A stretch of 64,000 bases of DNA from Streptomyces sp. MUM 2J (lineage in GTDB: Bacteria; Actinomycetota; Actinomycetes; Streptomycetales; Streptomycetaceae), in assembly GCF_022414535.1 (NCBI RefSeq), contig NZ_JADWYM010000007.1:62001-126000 (forward strand), given 5' to 3'. Under the pieces are notes generated by a model. It did not search any database and was not told the origin of the DNA. It saw nothing but the letters and a program-made list of their open reading frames with translations. Below, piece by piece: positions 26,060 through 35,608 of this stretch. The first letter of the stretch is position 1; each line of letters begins with the position of its first letter. Both the position numbers and the translations under genes were made by a program.

Positions 26060-26493
26060 GCCACGTCTCCCTCTACGCGCCCTGGCAGCCGAACCACGCG
26101 AGCAGTCTGTCATGTTCCGGCGCGCATCTCACGGGCCCCCGGGTGAGGCGCTCACCACTCGGCCCCCGTTCAACGCCCATGACCTCGGGGGTAGTCGGCC
26201 CACCCGGGTGCGGGACGGGATCGTGAGGCCGGCGGTTCCCGGGCCGGCGCACCCCGGCCCGGGAACCGGCCCGCGGGCGCCGCACCGCGCGATCGTGCGC
26301 CGCGCGTCCTGCTCCCGCTCCCGCTCCCGCTCCTGACGGAAGGTGATCCATCATGTACGCCGTACCGGCCGCCCTGCGCCGGCGCAGGGCGGCCGCATTC
26401 CGCCACCCGTACGGCCGGAACGCGCCGAGGGCCACGGCCGCCCCGCTGTGGCAGGCTGGTCGGGAACGCGCTGCTGCCGAAGGGAGCCGGGCC
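26060..26493. other. Divergent intergenic region with large palindrome
   Basis: About 430 bases separating the leftward XRE gene and the rightward pterin dehydratase gene. It contains short C-rich repeats (CTCCCG triplets near 26310-26330) and the 28-bp palindrome listed separately. An ATG at 26353 with GGAAGG upstream opens a frame fused in phase to the dehydratase; it encodes a basic 47-residue stretch across the palindrome and might be an alternative N-terminus, but it looks more like leader sequence. Confidence 0.4.
26367..26394. repeat. Perfect 28-bp palindrome
   Basis: GGCCGCCCTGCGCC (26367-26380) is followed at once by its exact reverse complement (26381-26394). There is no loop, so it can extrude a cruciform or form a near loop-free RNA hairpin. 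It lies between two divergent genes, where a transcription terminator is not expected, and has no U tract. A regulator operator or a 5' leader structure is more likely. Confidence 0.85.
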
Positions 26494-26799
26494 ATGGCCG
26501 TGGAACCGCTGTCGCAGAAGGAGATCGAGGACCGGCTGGCGGACCTGCCGGGCTGGTCGCTCGACGACGACCGGCTCGTCCGCTCCTACCGGCTGGCGAA
26601 CCACTTCGCGGCGACGGCACTGGTCATCCACATCGCGCAGGTCCAGGAGGAGCTCGACCACCACTCCGACCTGACCCTCGGCTACAACACCGTCTCCGTC
26701 GCCGTGAACACGCACAGCGTCGGAGGCAGGGTCACCGGGCTCGACGCCGAGCTGGCGCGCCGTATCCAGGAACTGGCCCCCGCGCACGGCGCGCACTGA
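26494..26799 (+). CDS. 4a-hydroxytetrahydrobiopterin dehydratase (pterin carbinolamine dehydratase)
   Basis: A 101-residue PCD/DCoH-fold protein. The active-site signature EELDHHSDLTLGYNTVSV has the two histidines used to dehydrate 4a-carbinolamine pterin during aromatic amino-acid hydroxylation. The full expected length is present: N-terminal DRLADLPGWSLDDDRLVRSY and C-terminal LARRIQELA. AAGGGAG lies before ATG 26494. No aromatic hydroxylase is adjacent. Confidence 0.9.
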   Translation: MAVEPLSQKEIEDRLADLPGWSLDDDRLVRSYRLANHFAATALVIHIAQVQEELDHHSDLTLGYNTVSVAVNTHSVGGRVTGLDAELARRIQELAPAHGAH

Positions 26800-26821
26800 T
26801 CCGGCGGCGGGGGGAGCGCCC

Positions 26822-27562
26822 ATGCTGGACTACGACAAGGAAGCCGAGCGCTACGACATCCTGCGCGGCGGGGAACCCAGGGCGATCGCGGCGGCCGACG
26901 CCGTCCTGAGCCTGGTGCCGACACGGGCCACCCGCCTGCTCGACGTGGCCTGCGGCACCGGCATCGTCACCCGGCGCCTCGCCGCGGCCAGGGCCGGACT
27001 GCGGGTGACCGGCGCCGATCTGGCCGAGGCCATGACCCGGCGCGCCGCGGCCCGGCTGCCCGGAGCGGTCGTCCGCGCGGACAGCCGCCGATTGCCTTTC
27101 CCGGACGGCGTGTTCGACGCCGTGACGAGCGTGTGGCTGCTCCACCTCGTCGACGACCCGGCCGATGCGCGGACCGTGGTCGCCGAGTGCGCCCGGGTTC
27201 TGCGGCCGGGCGGGGTGTACGTCACGACCGTCGACAAGGGCGCCTCGCACAACGTCGGCAGCGACATAGACGCCGTCCTCGCCACCCGCCCACCCACACC
27301 GTCCCGGGACGCCGCGGCACTGATCGAGGCCTACGCCGCAGAACAGGGCCTGACCCCCACCGGTCGGGCCCGCTTCACCGGCCACGGCCAGGGCCGCAGC
27401 CCCCAGCGCGCCATCACTGATCTCCGGCGCGGCTGGTTCGTCACGCTCCCGCCGGGCGAGCCCCTCGCCGAGGAGTTCGCCACCCGCCTGTCCGCCCTAC
27501 CCGACCAGGACCGGCCGCGCCCCGACCCGGTGTTCAGCGTGCGTGGGTTCGGCAAGGAGTGA
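26822..27562 (+). CDS. Class I SAM-dependent methyltransferase
   Basis: A 246-residue UbiE-like methyltransferase starting MLDYDKEAERYD. Motif I is LLDVACGTGIVTRRLA, the acidic loop is GADLAEAMTRRAA, motif II is DAVTSVWLLHLVDDP and motif III RVLRPGGVYVTT. It follows the pterin dehydratase by 22 bases on the same strand, so the two may be co-transcribed. The C-terminal part (ITDLRRGWFVTLPPG) may shape the substrate pocket. Substrate unknown. Confidence 0.85.
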   Translation: MLDYDKEAERYDILRGGEPRAIAAADAVLSLVPTRATRLLDVACGTGIVTRRLAAARAGLRVTGADLAEAMTRRAAARLPGAVVRADSRRLPFPDGVFDAVTSVWLLHLVDDPADARTVVAECARVLRPGGVYVTTVDKGASHNVGSDIDAVLATRPPTPSRDAAALIEAYAAEQGLTPTGRARFTGHGQGRSPQRAITDLRRGWFVTLPPGEPLAEEFATRLSALPDQDRPRPDPVFSVRGFGKE

Positions 27563-27964
27563 GCCGCACTCGGCACGGTGTGAGCCGTATGCCGTGAACC
27601 GCGAGCCCGGCCGGACCGGCTCCAGACGCCGTTGCAGCCGTTGGCCGGCCGCCGGTGGCCCGTGTCCGTGCACGCCAGGGTCCACGTCCGTCGATGGCGT
27701 CCGCACCGCGGTTGGTGAGGGCCACGTCCGGGGTGAGCCGGAACCCCTGTCTTCGGTGGTGTGGCGGTGCGGGCTCGCCGAACCGGTTCCCCGACCGTGG
27801 GGACCTGTCCCGGCGGACCCCGACCCCCGCCCCCCTGCCTCAACCTCGACCCCGAGCGCGACCGTGTCCGTGCGCGGCCGGGGATTTGCCGCGCCCGCAA
27901 CTTCAGTGGCCGTCCCGCGGTGCGTCGGCGCAGGCTGGGGCCATCCGGAAGAGAGGCTGACCCC
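27563..27964. other. Intergenic, no gene recognised
   Basis: About 400 bases between two methyltransferase genes on the same strand. The composition is slightly lower in GC than the coding DNA. No terminator hairpin with U tract or obvious promoter was found. AGAGAGGC near 27950 provides the ribosome binding site for the next gene. Confidence 0.4.
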
Positions 27965-28903
27965 ATGGCGCACGACGACCGAGGCCACCAGGCAGAGCAG
28001 GCAGAGCAGGGCCACCACCACGGCCCCCGGCATCCCGGTCACCACCACGACACCCACGGCACCGACATCGACTGGGCGGAGATGGCCGCGCATCTCGAAG
28101 CGCAGGCCGAGCTGTTCACGCCCCTGTACGAGCGGGCCCTGGCCTGGCTGGGGAAGGAGGTGACCGAACCGGGGCTCATCGTCGACGCCGGCAGCGGGCC
28201 CGGCGTGATCTCCTGCCTGTTCGCGGAGACGTTCCCCGGCGCCCGGGTGGTCGCCGTGGACGGCTCCGAGCCGCTGCTGGAACGCGCCCGGGACCGTGCC
28301 GCCCGCACCGGCGTCGCCGACCGCTTCGCCACCGTGGCCGGCGAGCTGCCGGAGGCCCTGGACGACCTGGACTACCCCGCCGACCTGCTGTGGGCCAGCC
28401 GCAGCCTGCACCACCTGGGCGACCAGCGCGCCGCCCTGGCCGCGTTCGCCGAACGGGTCGCGCCCGACGGCACTCTGGCGTTGATGGAGGGGGGCCTGCC
28501 CACCCGCTTCCTGCCCCGGGACATCGGCATCGGACGGCCGGGACTCCAGGCGCGCCTGGACGTGCTGGAGGAGGAGTGGTTCGCCCGGATGCGGGCCGAG
28601 CTGCCCGGCAGTGTCGCCGAGCGGGAGGACTGGCCCGCGCTGCTCACCGCCGCGGGCCTGAAGCACACCCGCACCCGCAGCTTCCTGCTCGACCTGCCCG
28701 CGCCCGCCACCGACCGGGCCCGCGCCTATGCCGCCGACTGGCTCGGCCGCCTGCGCGACAACGTCGGCGAGGGCCTCGACCCCGAGGACCGCGCCACCCT
28801 CGACCTCCTCCTCGACCCCGGCGCTCCGGAGAGCGTGCACCACCGGCCGGACGTGTTCGTCCTCACCGCGCACACGGTGCACACCGCGGTGCGCCCGCAC
28901 TGA
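27965..28903 (+). CDS. SAM-dependent methyltransferase with His-rich N-terminus
   Basis: A 312-residue methyltransferase. Residues 1-35 are unusually rich in His and Gln/Glu (GHHHGPRHPGHHHDTHG), a likely metal-binding tail. The catalytic domain follows with VDAGSGPGVISCLFAE (motif I), VVAVDGSEPLLERA (acidic loop), ADLLWASRSLHHLGD (motif II) and VAPDGTLALMEGG (motif III). The C-terminal third lacks recognisable motifs. The His-rich tail is separate from the fold and suggests zinc, nickel or arsenic-related function, though no metal operator or transporter is adjacent. Confidence 0.82.
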   Translation: MAHDDRGHQAEQAEQGHHHGPRHPGHHHDTHGTDIDWAEMAAHLEAQAELFTPLYERALAWLGKEVTEPGLIVDAGSGPGVISCLFAETFPGARVVAVDGSEPLLERARDRAARTGVADRFATVAGELPEALDDLDYPADLLWASRSLHHLGDQRAALAAFAERVAPDGTLALMEGGLPTRFLPRDIGIGRPGLQARLDVLEEEWFARMRAELPGSVAEREDWPALLTAAGLKHTRTRSFLLDLPAPATDRARAYAADWLGRLRDNVGEGLDPEDRATLDLLLDPGAPESVHHRPDVFVLTAHTVHTAVRPH

Positions 28904-29051
28904 ACCCTCTTGACTGAACGCCCGTGACGGCGGCTCGACTCCGACGGCACTCCACGTGACCGTCTGCCCGCCGGAAACGGACACGGACGACACAGGGGGG
29001 TGGGCGGTCGCCGTCCGGCAGCCGGGGCAGCCCACCCGAGCCCGCGCGTGG

Positions 29052-29780
29052 TCAGCCCGCGCGCACGAACTGCCGGGCCAGCCGCTCGCCGACGGCGCGG
29101 GCCGCGCCCCGGCTCTCGATCGGCGCGGCCCGGGAACCCGTGAACACCACGTAGGTCACGGCCTCGTCGGTGCCGCCCCGGGCCGGGTCCGGGTCGATGC
29201 CCAGGGCACGGGCGGCGGCGTACGAGGCCTCGCCGATGATCTCCTTCGGGCCGAGGTCACCGACCACGGCGTACTCCACCCGGTCGCCGTGGACGACGGC
29301 GACCACCTCGCCGCCCCGCAGCCGCGCACCGCGGTAGTCCCAGATGGCACTCGCGCCCGGCACCACGATGTACGGCACCCGGTCGGCCTGCAGCGGCCGG
29401 CCGTCGGACTGGTGGAACGCCGTGTCGTCCTGGTACCAGGGGTCGGTGTGCTCGTTGCACCGCGACGTGCGCAGCCCGTCGCAGTCGACGTCCAGGTCGG
29501 CCGTCCAGAACACGGCACCCTTCGCGCCGCACACCGCGACCGAGGGCGGCTTCTCCTGGTCGGTGCGGTAGGTGCCGTGGGAGATGCGGTCGCACGAGCG
29601 GGTCCTGGCCAGCAGCGCGGCGGCGCTCACGCCGCCCCCTCCGGCGGGGGCCGAGGTGCCGCAACCGGTGAGGGAGGCGGCGAGCAGCACCGCGGCACAG
29701 GCCGCGGCGAGCGTCAGTCGTCGAGTGTGCACGTTGGAGGGACGCAGGGGCCGGGCCGGAGGTTCCCCGTCCGGACGCAC
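29052..29780 (-). CDS. Lipoprotein with GH75 chitosanase domain
   Basis: A 242-residue protein with a lipoprotein signal: a basic n-region, LAAACAAVLLAASL and the lipobox LTGC. The mature part looks like glycoside hydrolase family 75: AVFWTADLDVDCDGLRT, with the Asp pair expected in the active site, CNEHTDPWYQDDTAFHQSDGRPL, YIVVPG, and VVGDLGPKEIIGEAS with the conserved Glu. GH75 enzymes cut chitosan. GTG 29780 gives a long n-region; GTG 29732 would shorten it but has no ribosome binding site. Expected location is the outer face of the membrane. Confidence 0.75.
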   Translation of the reverse strand: MRPDGEPPARPLRPSNVHTRRLTLAAACAAVLLAASLTGCGTSAPAGGGGVSAAALLARTRSCDRISHGTYRTDQEKPPSVAVCGAKGAVFWTADLDVDCDGLRTSRCNEHTDPWYQDDTAFHQSDGRPLQADRVPYIVVPGASAIWDYRGARLRGGEVVAVVHGDRVEYAVVGDLGPKEIIGEASYAAARALGIDPDPARGGTDEAVTYVVFTGSRAAPIESRGAARAVGERLARQFVRAG

Positions 29781-29844
29781 CGGTCCCCGTGGCCGCGCGC
29801 CGCGCCCCGGACCGCGGGGACCGGGGTGCGGCGCCGGCGTGGCG

Positions 29845-30681
29845 TCAGCGCAGGTCGAAGGAGGCCGGGTCCGGGCCCAGGCGCCGGTCCTCGTTCAGCG
29901 CGCTGATCGCGGCGAGGTCCTCCTCGTCGAGGCGGAAGTCGAAGACACTGATGTTCTCCACGATCCGGGACGGCGTCACGGACTTCGGGATGACGACGGT
30001 GCCGACCTGGAGGTGCCAGCGCAGCACGATCTGGGCGGGGGTGCGGCCGTGCTTCTGCGCGATGGCCACGATCGCCGGGACCTCCAGCAGGCTCTTGCCC
30101 TGTCCCAGCGGCGACCAGGCCTCCGTCGCGATGCCCTGCTCGGCGTGGTAGGCGCGCGCCGCGTGCTGCTGGAGGAAGGGGTGGAGCTCGATCTGGTTGA
30201 CCGCCGGGATGACGGAGGTCTCGCCGATGAGGCGCTCCAGGTGCTCCGGCAGGAAGTTGGAGACGCCGATCGCGCGGGCACGGCCGTCCGCGTACAGCTT
30301 CTCGAACGCCCTGTACGTGTCGACGTACGTGCCGCGGTTCGGCAGCGGCCAGTGGATCAGGTACAGGTCGACGTAGTCCAGGCCGAGCTTGGCCAGCGAG
30401 GTGTCGAACGCGCGCAGGGTGGAGTCGTACCCCTGGTCGCCGTTCCACAGCTTGGTGGTGACGAAGATGTCCTCGCGGGGCAGACCGGAGGCGGCGATCG
30501 CCTTGCCGGTGCCCTCCTCGTTCCCGTAGATCGCGGCCGTGTCGATGCTGCGGTACCCGGCGTCCAGGGCTGTGGCAACGGCCTGCTCCGCCTCGTCGTC
30601 CGGCACCTGCCACACGCCGTAGCCCAGCTGGGGCATCTCGACGCCGTTGTTGAGGATGATCGGGGGGACGTTGCTGCTCAC
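29845..30681 (-). CDS. Aldo/keto reductase (2,5-diketo-gluconate reductase-like)
   Basis: A 278-residue TIM-barrel NADPH oxidoreductase. The signature blocks are present: GYRSIDTAAIYGNEEGTGKAI with the catalytic Asp and Tyr, TTKLWN with Lys, YLIHWPLP with His, AIGVSNFLPEHL, VNQIELHPF, and the cofactor-binding VIPKSVTPSRI. The family reduces sugar-derived and small ketones or aldehydes. GTG 30681 follows GAAGGA. It lies 63 bases downstream of... no partner gene is obvious; the acyl-CoA ligase upstream on the same strand ends 101 bases away. Confidence 0.88.
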   Translation of the reverse strand: MSSNVPPIILNNGVEMPQLGYGVWQVPDDEAEQAVATALDAGYRSIDTAAIYGNEEGTGKAIAASGLPREDIFVTTKLWNGDQGYDSTLRAFDTSLAKLGLDYVDLYLIHWPLPNRGTYVDTYRAFEKLYADGRARAIGVSNFLPEHLERLIGETSVIPAVNQIELHPFLQQHAARAYHAEQGIATEAWSPLGQGKSLLEVPAIVAIAQKHGRTPAQIVLRWHLQVGTVVIPKSVTPSRIVENISVFDFRLDEEDLAAISALNEDRRLGPDPASFDLR

Positions 30682-30782
30682 GGGCTCTTGATCCTTCGGT
30701 TGTCCGACGGGTGATACTCACATCGTCAACGATCACGGGTGGCAATGCATTCCTGATCGCCGAATCCGGCCACTCAGGCGCC

Positions 30783-32609
30783 TCACACCCGGTACAGGGC
30801 CTCGACCTCGCGCGCGTACGTCTTCTCGATCGCCCTGCGCTTCAGCTTCAGCGACGGGGTGAGCAGCCCGTGCTCCTCGGTGAAGGGCTGGGCGAGGATG
30901 CGGAAGGTGCGGATCGACTCGGCCTGTGACACAAGGGTGTTCGCGGCGACCACCGCGCGCCGTACCTCCGCCTCCAGGTCCGGATCGCGGACCAGTTCCT
31001 GTGCCGTCATCCGGGGCTTGCCGTGCACCTGCAGCCAGTGCTCGACGGCCTCCTGGTCGAGGGTGATCAGAGCGGCGACGAACGGGCGGTCGTTGCCGAC
31101 GACGATGCACTGGTTGACCAGCGGATGGTCACGCACCCGTTCCTCCAGCGCGCCGGGCGAGACGCTCTTGCCGCCGGAGGTGACGAGGATCTCCTTCTTG
31201 CGGCCGGTGATGGTGAGATAGCCGTCCGCGTCGAGGGCCCCGAGGTCGCCGGTGGCCAGCCAGCCGTCGTGCAGCGTCCCGTCGGTGGCCTTGGGGTCGT
31301 TCAGATAGCCCTGGAAGACGTTGCCGCCGCGCAGCCAGACCTCGCCGTCGTCCGCGATGTGCACGGTGACGCCGGGGATCGGTTGCCCGACGGTGCCGTA
31401 GCGGGTGCGCTCGGGCGGGTTGGCGGTGGCCGCCGCGGTCGTCTCGGTCAGTCCGTACCCCTCGTAGATCTGCACGCCCGCGCCGGCGAAGAACAGGCCC
31501 AGCCTCCGGTCCATCGCCGATCCGCCGGACATGGCGTTGCGGATCCGGCCGCCCAACGCCGCGCGCACCTTGGCGTACACCAGCTTGTCGAAGAACTGGT
31601 GCTGCATCCGCAGCCCCGCCGACGGGCCCGGCCCGAGGCCCCAGGCCTTGGTCTCCAGCGCTTCGGCGTACTGCACCGCCACTTCGACGGCCTTCTCGAA
31701 CGGCCCGGACCTGCCCTCCCGTTCGGCCTTGCGGCGGGCGGCGTTGAGCACCTTCTCGAAGATGTACGGCACGGCCAGGACGAACGTCGGCCGGAACGCG
31801 GCGAGGTCGGGCAGCAGGGCCTCGGCGTTCATCTGCGGCTGGTGCCCGAAGCGGACCCTGCCGCGGATGGCGGCGACCTGCACCATCCGTCCGAAGACGT
31901 GCGCCAGCGGCAGGAAGAGCAGGGTCGAGGCGTCCCCGCCCCGCGTGGAGCGGAACAGCGGCTGCCACCGCTCCAGGACGGTGTCCGCCTCGTACTGGAA
32001 GTTGCCGTGGGTCAGGACGCAGCCCTTGGGCCGGCCGGTGGTGCCCGAGGTGTAGATGATCGTCGCGACGGTGTCCGGGGTGACCGCCTCGCGGTGCCGG
32101 TGCACCACGTCGTCGTCGAGGTGGGCACCCGCGTCGTACAGCTCCTGCACGGCGCCCGAGTCCACCTGCCACAGTCGGCGCAGCTGCGGCAGCCGGTCGA
32201 TGACCGTGGCGACGGTCATCGCGTGGTCCTCGTGCTCCACGATCGCCGCGCAGACCTCGGCGTCGTACAGCATCCAGAAGCACTGTTCGGCCGACGACGT
32301 CGGGTAGACCGGCACAACCCGGGCACCGATGGTCCACAGCGCGAAGTCGAACAGCGTCCACTCGTAGCGGGTGCGGGACATCAGCGCGACGCGGTCGCCG
32401 AACCTGATGCCGCTCGCCAGCAGTCCCTTGGCCAGGGCGAGGACCTCGTCCCGGAACTCGACGGCCGTCACGTCCCGCCACCGTCCCCCGGCGTCCTTCC
32501 GGCCGAGGACCGCATGCCGCGGATCGGTCTCGGCATGCCGGAAGACGACATCGGCCAGACCGCCCACCGGCGGTTCCGACACCGACGGGGGGTTGGTGTA
32601 CTCGCGCAA
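30783..32609 (-). CDS. Long-chain fatty-acid CoA ligase (AMP-forming)
   Basis: A 608-residue acyl-adenylate enzyme of the FadD/ACSL type. The AMP-binding P-loop TIIYTSGTTGRPKG is followed by LPLAHVFGRMVQ, the A5 motif YEGYGLTETTAA, the adenine-site block WLATGDLGALDADGYLTITGRKKEI, and the A10 lysine region LTPSLKLKRRAIEKTY. It activates fatty acids for degradation or lipid synthesis. I chose TTG 32609 because GGGAGGG lies seven bases upstream and the product then begins MREYTNPPSV; GTG 32615 is close to the site and also possible. Confidence 0.9.
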   Translation of the reverse strand: MREYTNPPSVSEPPVGGLADVVFRHAETDPRHAVLGRKDAGGRWRDVTAVEFRDEVLALAKGLLASGIRFGDRVALMSRTRYEWTLFDFALWTIGARVVPVYPTSSAEQCFWMLYDAEVCAAIVEHEDHAMTVATVIDRLPQLRRLWQVDSGAVQELYDAGAHLDDDVVHRHREAVTPDTVATIIYTSGTTGRPKGCVLTHGNFQYEADTVLERWQPLFRSTRGGDASTLLFLPLAHVFGRMVQVAAIRGRVRFGHQPQMNAEALLPDLAAFRPTFVLAVPYIFEKVLNAARRKAEREGRSGPFEKAVEVAVQYAEALETKAWGLGPGPSAGLRMQHQFFDKLVYAKVRAALGGRIRNAMSGGSAMDRRLGLFFAGAGVQIYEGYGLTETTAAATANPPERTRYGTVGQPIPGVTVHIADDGEVWLRGGNVFQGYLNDPKATDGTLHDGWLATGDLGALDADGYLTITGRKKEILVTSGGKSVSPGALEERVRDHPLVNQCIVVGNDRPFVAALITLDQEAVEHWLQVHGKPRMTAQELVRDPDLEAEVRRAVVAANTLVSQAESIRTFRILAQPFTEEHGLLTPSLKLKRRAIEKTYAREVEALYRV

Positions 32610-33083
32610 ACCCACTCCCTCCCGAGGCCACGTCCCTCGTGCGGCGCTCCGCACGGCGCCGTGAAAGCTACCCCACCCGGCGGGCCGCCGGGAGGGGGCG
32701 GCGGCGGTCGCCGGCGCTCACGGCAGGGCCGGTCAGCGGGGGAAAATGCGCACACATGCGGAAGGGTCGGACAGAAAACCGACGGTTCCGTAAGTTCCGG
32801 GCGGAGACCGGCACCGAAATCTCCACCGAATCTGTACCGGCCGGGCACCCTGCGTGACGTCCCCGGTGCCGGAACCCTCACTCCGCTCTGCGTCGGCGCG
32901 GCCGTTTCCGTCACTCTCGGGACGCGGCGGTGCGGCGGGCCGTGAGGGGGCCGGTGCACAGGGGGAGCGGGGGAGGCGGGGACCGGAGGACCGGCGGGGT
33001 GCGGACGGCGGGCGGGCCTCGCCGCCGCCGTCCGCACCCCGCCGGCCGAGCCGGGCAGGACCCGGGGGAGCCTCGCCGGCCCG
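32610..33083. other. Intergenic, promoter region of the acyl-CoA ligase
   Basis: About 470 bases. The part at 32740-32850 is distinctly less GC-rich than its surroundings (GGGAAAATGCGC, AGAAAACCGACGG, CCGAAATCTCC), as expected for promoter DNA, while 32930-33083 is again extreme GC. No RNA gene or small ORF with a ribosome binding site was recognised. Confidence 0.4.
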
Positions 33084-35270
33084 TCACCCGGGGAGGCGGT
33101 GCAGATCCGCCCCGTCGGCTCCCGCGGCGGCCGGCGCTCCGCTCCGAGCCTGGTCCGGGACGGGCGACCCGTGCGCCGCGACGCGGGGGAGCCGCCGGTC
33201 CAGCACGCGAGGCAGCCACCAGTTCGCGCGCCCCATCAGTGCCATGACCGCCGGCACCACCACCATCCGGACGACCGTGGCGTCGAGCACGACCGCGGTC
33301 GTCAGCCCCAGGCCCATCATCTTCACCAGCGGGGAGGGACTGACGACGAAGCTCCCGAACACCGCCGTCATGATCAGAGCGGCCGAGGTGATCACCCGGC
33401 CGGTCGCCGCCATGCCGCGCGCCACCGACTCGGTGTTGTCCCCCGTGGCGTCGTACTCCTCGCGGATGCGCGAGAGGAGGAACACCTCGTAGTCCATGGA
33501 CAGGCCGAACAGGACCGCGAAGAAGATCGTCGGCAGCGGCGAGGCGATCCGGAGCGTACCTTCCAGATGCAGCAGGGAACCGAGCCAGCCCCACTGGAAC
33601 ACCGCGACCACGACGCCGTACGCGCCGCCGATCGACAGCAGGTTCATCACGGCCGCCTTCAGCGGGATGACGAGGGACCGGAACACCAGTGTCAGCAGCA
33701 GGAACGACGCGCCGACGACCGCGGCGACGAGGACCGGAAGGGTGTCGGAGAGCTGCTCGGTGAGGTCGTCGGTCATGGCGGTCAGCCCCGACACCGCGAC
33801 ATTGCCGGGGACGAGGGCGCGGACGCGCGCGAGGGTCTTGGACGTCGCGGGGTCCGCGGGCGCCGTGGTGGGAAGCGCGGGCAGGACGACCGTGTCCCCG
33901 CCGGCGGAGGTCCGGGGCGCGCCGACCGACGCGATGCCGGGGTCCGCGGCGATGCGCTCAGCCAGTGCCGGAACGGCGCGGGCGTCCACCCCCGGGGCGC
34001 GCAGGTCGGCGACGATCACGAGCGGGGCGTTGACGCCCGGGCCGAAGCCCTCCGCCAGCAGATCGTAGGCGCGGCGGTGCGTGGTACGCGGCGAGTCGTC
34101 GCCTGCGTCCGGGAAACCGGTCTGCATGCCCAGCGCGGGGGCTCCCAGCGCGCACAGCACCGCCGCACCGACGGCCAGGTGACGCAGCGGCCGGCTCGAC
34201 ACCCGGTGCGCGAAACGCCACCACGCGGTGTCCTCGGCCCGTTTCGCCGGACGCCTGCGACCCAGGCGCCCGCGGTCGACGCGGTCGCCCAGCAGCGACA
34301 GCAGAGCCGGCAGCAGCGTGAGCGCGGTTCCCACGGCGAGGAGGACGACCAGGGCGGTGCTGACACCGATCGAGGTCAGGAAGCCCAGACCCGTCAGCGC
34401 GAGAGCACCCGTCGTCGCCACGACGGTGCCGCCCGCGAACACCACGGCCGCGCCCGACGAGCCCATGGCGTTCGACAGCGCGGTGGCGTTGTCCTGCCCG
34501 GCGGCACGGTGTTCGCGGTAGCGGACCGTGATGAACAGGGCGTAGTCGACGCCGACCCCCAGTCCGATCATCGCGCCGATCGTCGGGGCGACGGTGGACA
34601 CCTCCAGCGCGCCGGCGAGCAGTGCGACGGCCCCCAGACCGGTGGCGACGGCCACCAGCGCGAGCACGACCGGGACCAGGGCGGCGACGACCGTACCGAA
34701 CGCCACGACCAGTACCACCAGGGCCACCAGCAGACCGGCCGCCTCCCCGCCCGAGGTCTCCGTCTCGGCGTTGATGAAGGCGGCGTCGCCCCCCAGCTCG
34801 GCGACGACCCCGTCCGCGCGCACCGGCTCGATCGCCTCGGACACGGCCCGGAGCTGCCCGGGGTCCAGGTCCGTGGCGGCCACGTCGAACGTGATCGCCG
34901 CGAAGCCGATGCGGCCGTCGGGCGACACCGTGCCGGTCGTGAACGGGCCGGCCACCGAGGCGACATGGGCCACGCCCGCGATGCGGGCGACCGCCGCGTC
35001 CACGGCCGGACGGTGACGGTCCAGGCGCTGTCCCCCGGGCGCGGCGAAGACGGCCATGGCCGTGCCGCCGGACTCCTCGGGGAAGCGCTCCTCCAGCAGT
35101 TCCATCGCCTTCCGGCTCTGGCTGCCGGGCGCCACGAGGTCGTCGGCGAACGAGCCGCCCACTGTGGCCGCCAGGGACAGCAGGCACAGGAGGGCGACCG
35201 CCCAGGAGGCGATCGTGACCCAGGGCCGGCGGGCGCTCGCATCGCCGATACGCCGGGTGAATCGGTTCAT
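33084..35270 (-). CDS. MMPL-family RND transporter
   Basis: A 728-residue exporter of the MmpL/RND type. It has one N-terminal membrane helix (IASWAVALLCLLSLAATVGG), a large extracellular loop, a block of five helices containing GLGVGVDYALFITVRYREH (the proton-relay Asp motif), a second loop, and a second block with LFGLSMDYEVFLLSRIREEY. MMPL proteins export lipids or drugs. ATG 35270 is preceded by AGGAG ten bases away. It is divergent from a two-component system that may control it. Confidence 0.88.
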   Translation of the reverse strand: MNRFTRRIGDASARRPWVTIASWAVALLCLLSLAATVGGSFADDLVAPGSQSRKAMELLEERFPEESGGTAMAVFAAPGGQRLDRHRPAVDAAVARIAGVAHVASVAGPFTTGTVSPDGRIGFAAITFDVAATDLDPGQLRAVSEAIEPVRADGVVAELGGDAAFINAETETSGGEAAGLLVALVVLVVAFGTVVAALVPVVLALVAVATGLGAVALLAGALEVSTVAPTIGAMIGLGVGVDYALFITVRYREHRAAGQDNATALSNAMGSSGAAVVFAGGTVVATTGALALTGLGFLTSIGVSTALVVLLAVGTALTLLPALLSLLGDRVDRGRLGRRRPAKRAEDTAWWRFAHRVSSRPLRHLAVGAAVLCALGAPALGMQTGFPDAGDDSPRTTHRRAYDLLAEGFGPGVNAPLVIVADLRAPGVDARAVPALAERIAADPGIASVGAPRTSAGGDTVVLPALPTTAPADPATSKTLARVRALVPGNVAVSGLTAMTDDLTEQLSDTLPVLVAAVVGASFLLLTLVFRSLVIPLKAAVMNLLSIGGAYGVVVAVFQWGWLGSLLHLEGTLRIASPLPTIFFAVLFGLSMDYEVFLLSRIREEYDATGDNTESVARGMAATGRVITSAALIMTAVFGSFVVSPSPLVKMMGLGLTTAVVLDATVVRMVVVPAVMALMGRANWWLPRVLDRRLPRVAAHGSPVPDQARSGAPAAAGADGADLHRLPG

Positions 35271-35608
35271 GGACAAGGAGCTCCTGTCAGAGGTGCGGCG
35301 CCGGGCAGGACACGACCCGCCGGGACGGCCCCGGGAGGTGCGACGGCCGCCGGGTGTCATCGGCGCGGCGGCGGAACGAACGGGCGGTCCCATCGTGTGG
35401 GCCCGGCGCCGCCGGGGTCTCCCGCCACCGGAGGGGGTCTTCCGTCGCCCCCGGGGCGGGGGGAGGAGGGCGCCGCCTCCGCCTCCGGAAGGAGCCCGGC
35501 GTCCCCCCGCCGACGGGTGACCGGGCGCTCGGCCCGTCCCTACAATGACTCGCCCCGCACATCCCGACGATCCGAGCCGGGGCCGTGGACGCCCTTCCTG
35601 GAGCGATG
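35271..35608. other. Divergent promoter region
   Basis: About 340 bases between the MMPL exporter and the histidine kinase gene. Very GC-rich with repeated CGGCGG/GGGGGG motifs and no clear hexamers. It must contain the promoters for both directions and is the natural place for the response regulator to bind, but I see no clean inverted repeat. Confidence 0.4.
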
